Source: Actinomycetes bacterium
Lineage (GTDB): Bacteria; Actinomycetota; Actinomycetes; Actinomycetales; Microbacteriaceae
Assembly (NCBI GenBank): GCA_023457615.1
Contig: JAEWKY010000285.1
Coordinates: 1-6,420, forward strand
Length of the DNA stretch: 6,420 bases
Direction: 5' to 3'
Position 1 is the stretch's first letter. Each line of letters opens with the position of its first letter. Position numbers and translations under genes: made by a program. The notes under the pieces were generated by a model. It did not search any database and was not told the origin of the DNA. It saw only the letters and a list, made by a program, of their open reading frames with translations. Positions 5,137 to 6,420 of the stretch are shown here, in pieces.

Positions 5137-5874
5137 TCAGGAGGCGAGGGTCGCGGTCTGGATCTCGGCGAGCCGGGCCGTGCCCTGCCCCGCGAGCTCG
5201 AGCAGGGCATCCAGCTCGCGCTTGTCGAACGGCGCGCCCTCGGCCGTGCCCTGCACCTCGACGAACAGGCCGCGGCCGGTCATGACGACGTTCATGTCGG
5301 TCTCGGCGCGCACGTCCTCGACGTAGGCGAGATCGAGCAGCGGCGTGCCGTCGACGATGCCGACGCTCACCGCGGCCACCGAGTCGATGAGGGCGACGGC
5401 GCTCTTGCCGATGAAGCCCTTCGCGCGACCCCACTCGACCGCGTCGGCGAGCGCGACGTACGCGCCCGTGATCGCCGCGGTGCGCGTGCCGCCATCGGCC
5501 TGCAGCACGTCGCAGTCGATCACGATCGTGTTCTCACCGAGGGCCTTCGTGTCGATGATCGCGCGGAGCGAGCGGCCGATGAGACGCGAGATCTCGTGCG
5601 TGCGACCGCCGATGCGGCCCTTGACGCTCTCGCGGTCGGAGCGGTCGTTGGTGGCGCGCGGCAGCATCGCGTACTCCGCGGTGACCCAGCCCTTGCCCTT
5701 GCCGGTGAGCCAGCGCGGCACGCCGTTCGTGAACGACGCCGTGCAAAGCACCTTCGTGTTGCCGAACGAGATGAGGGCGCTGCCCTCGGCCTGCGCGCTC
5801 CAGCCCCGCTCGATCGTGATCTCGCGGAGGGCGTCGGGGGTGCGGCCGTCGGCGCGCGCCTGGGGGTCGGTCAT
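5137..5874 (-). CDS. rph: Ribonuclease PH
   Basis: The 245-residue protein is full length for RNase PH, the phosphate-dependent 3'-to-5' exoribonuclease that trims tRNA 3' ends and works as a hexameric ring in the cytoplasm. Clear signatures include an RADGRTPDALR start (7-17), GNTKVLCTASF, the TAEYAMLPRATNDRSDRE stretch, GRTHEISRLIGRSLRAIID with the phosphate-binding arginines, IDCDVLQADGGTRTAAITGA, and the catalytic acidic motif YVEDVRAETDMNVVMTG. The active site looks complete, unlike the truncated rph of laboratory E. coli K-12. ATG at 5874 follows an AGGAG that overlaps the murI stop codon, with 4-base spacing. The gene sits 7 bases after murI and 7 bases before rdgB, as in many actinobacteria. 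Confidence 0.97.
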   Translation of the reverse strand: MTDPQARADGRTPDALREITIERGWSAQAEGSALISFGNTKVLCTASFTNGVPRWLTGKGKGWVTAEYAMLPRATNDRSDRESVKGRIGGRTHEISRLIGRSLRAIIDTKALGENTIVIDCDVLQADGGTRTAAITGAYVALADAVEWGRAKGFIGKSAVALIDSVAAVSVGIVDGTPLLDLAYVEDVRAETDMNVVMTGRGLFVEVQGTAEGAPFDKRELDALLELAGQGTARLAEIQTATLAS

Positions 5875-5878
5875 GGTG

Positions 5879-5883
5879 CTCCT
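5879..5883 (-). promoter_or_regulatory. Ribosome-binding site of rph, overlapping the murI stop
   Basis: The minus strand reads TAGGAG, so the TAG stop of murI supplies the first bases of the AGGAG site for rph, four bases before its ATG. This supports co-transcription and coupled translation of the two genes. Confidence 0.7.
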
Positions 5884-6420
5884 ACTTCTGAACGGGGATG
5901 GTGCCGGTCTCGAAGGTCTCGACGTGCGAGACCTCCGGGCCGAGGAAGCGGTGGGCGAGGGCCGTGAACGCGGCCGCGTCGTCGCCCGTCGCCTCGAAGG
6001 CGTGGCGCGGCGGTGTCGGGTCGGTGCGCTCGATGCCGAGCGACACGAGGCGTCCGTAGACATCCGCCGCCGTCTCCTCCGCGCTCGACACGAGCCGCAC
6101 CGCGGGGCCCATGACGTACTGGATGGCGGCCGACATGAGCGGGTAGTGCGTGCAGCCGAGCACGAGGGTGTCGATGTCGGCGGCCTTGAGCGGGGCGAGG
6201 TACTCCTCGGCGACCGCGAAGAGCTCGTCGCCGCTCGTGATCCCCGCCTCGACGAACTCGACGAAGCGCGGGCACGCCCGGGTGAACAGCTCGACGCCCG
6301 GCGCGGCGGCGAACGCGTCGTCGTAGGCGCGCGACTGGATGGTGCCCGCCGTGCCGATCACGCCGATCCGCCCGTTGCGGGTCGCGGGCGCCCCCGCGCG
6401 CCCCCCCGGGGGGGAGGGCG
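5882..6420 (-). CDS. murI: Glutamate racemase, C-terminal two-thirds (5' end beyond window)
   Basis: About 179 codons of glutamate racemase are present. The enzyme makes D-glutamate from L-glutamate for peptidoglycan, using two cysteines as acid and base. The second catalytic cysteine is seen in VLGCTHYPL (codon at 6152-6154). The ATRNGRIGVIGTAGTI segment, ACPRFVEFVEAG and the C-terminal part after it also fit the family. The usual length is about 270 residues, so roughly 90-100 N-terminal residues, with the first catalytic cysteine, lie outside. A GTG at 6361 is in frame but falls inside the conserved region and is not a real start. Homology continues in frame at least to about 6385. The last 20 bases, in a G/C homopolymer region, read as PSPPGG and may contain errors. 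It is the first of three closely packed genes. Confidence 0.93.
   Translation of the reverse strand, partial: PSPPGGRAGAPATRNGRIGVIGTAGTIQSRAYDDAFAAAPGVELFTRACPRFVEFVEAGITSGDELFAVAEEYLAPLKAADIDTLVLGCTHYPLMSAAIQYVMGPAVRLVSSAEETAADVYGRLVSLGIERTDPTPPRHAFEATGDDAAAFTALAHRFLGPEVSHVETFETGTIPVQK
6401..6414. repeat. C7G7 palindrome at the contig end
   Basis: Seven C followed by seven G form a perfect 14-bp inverted repeat. The bases flanking it outward still pair at 4 of the next 6 positions. It lies within the partial murI, six bases from the contig end. A run like this commonly stops sequencing or assembly, so the base calls here are less reliable than elsewhere. Confidence 0.6.

Overview
The window looks like one complete short contig, about 70% G+C by eye, from an actinobacterium, probably Microbacteriaceae. 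That placement rests on base composition, heavy GTG/ATG start use, an actinobacterial-type MntR and the murI-rph-rdgB order; it is inference, not a database result. Both ends cut through genes. The first 47 bases are not genomic: they match an Illumina Nextera P7-side adapter with its index, left on the contig.

Layout. Positions 1-47 are adapter. Positions 48-266 (+) hold the C-terminal DNA-binding domain of a LuxR-type regulator whose 5' part is missing. Positions 437-1207 (+) encode a DedA-family membrane protein. It converges, with a 6-base gap, on a minus-strand metal block read from right to left: a CDF-family metal exporter (4042-3128), an MntR/DtxR-family manganese regulator (3135-2500, overlapping the exporter gene by 8 bases) and the NRAMP importer MntH (2449-1214). 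A divergent small tautomerase-family enzyme (4123-4518, +) follows. It converges on a second minus-strand operon of housekeeping genes: murI (3' part, reaching the right edge), rph and rdgB, each separated by 7 bases.

How the genes fit together. The metal block combines sensing (MntR), uptake (MntH) and export (CDF). Two tandem 14-16 bp palindromes (arms TTCGGT/ACCGAA) fill the 50-base gap in front of mntH and are the obvious candidate MntR operators. Exporter and regulator would be made together while the importer is controlled separately through that internal site. The second operon joins peptidoglycan precursor supply (D-glutamate), RNA 3'-end maturation and nucleotide-pool sanitation, a grouping common in actinobacteria.

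The points most worth checking are: the adapter at the left end, which also supplies the false start of the LuxR reading frame; mntR, which has no ATG/GTG/TTG/CTG start in frame but has a well-placed AGGAG in front of an ATC codon; and the tandem palindromes upstream of mntH. I see no RNA gene, CRISPR array, insertion sequence or unknown multi-gene system. Apart from these points the window is ordinary chromosome.
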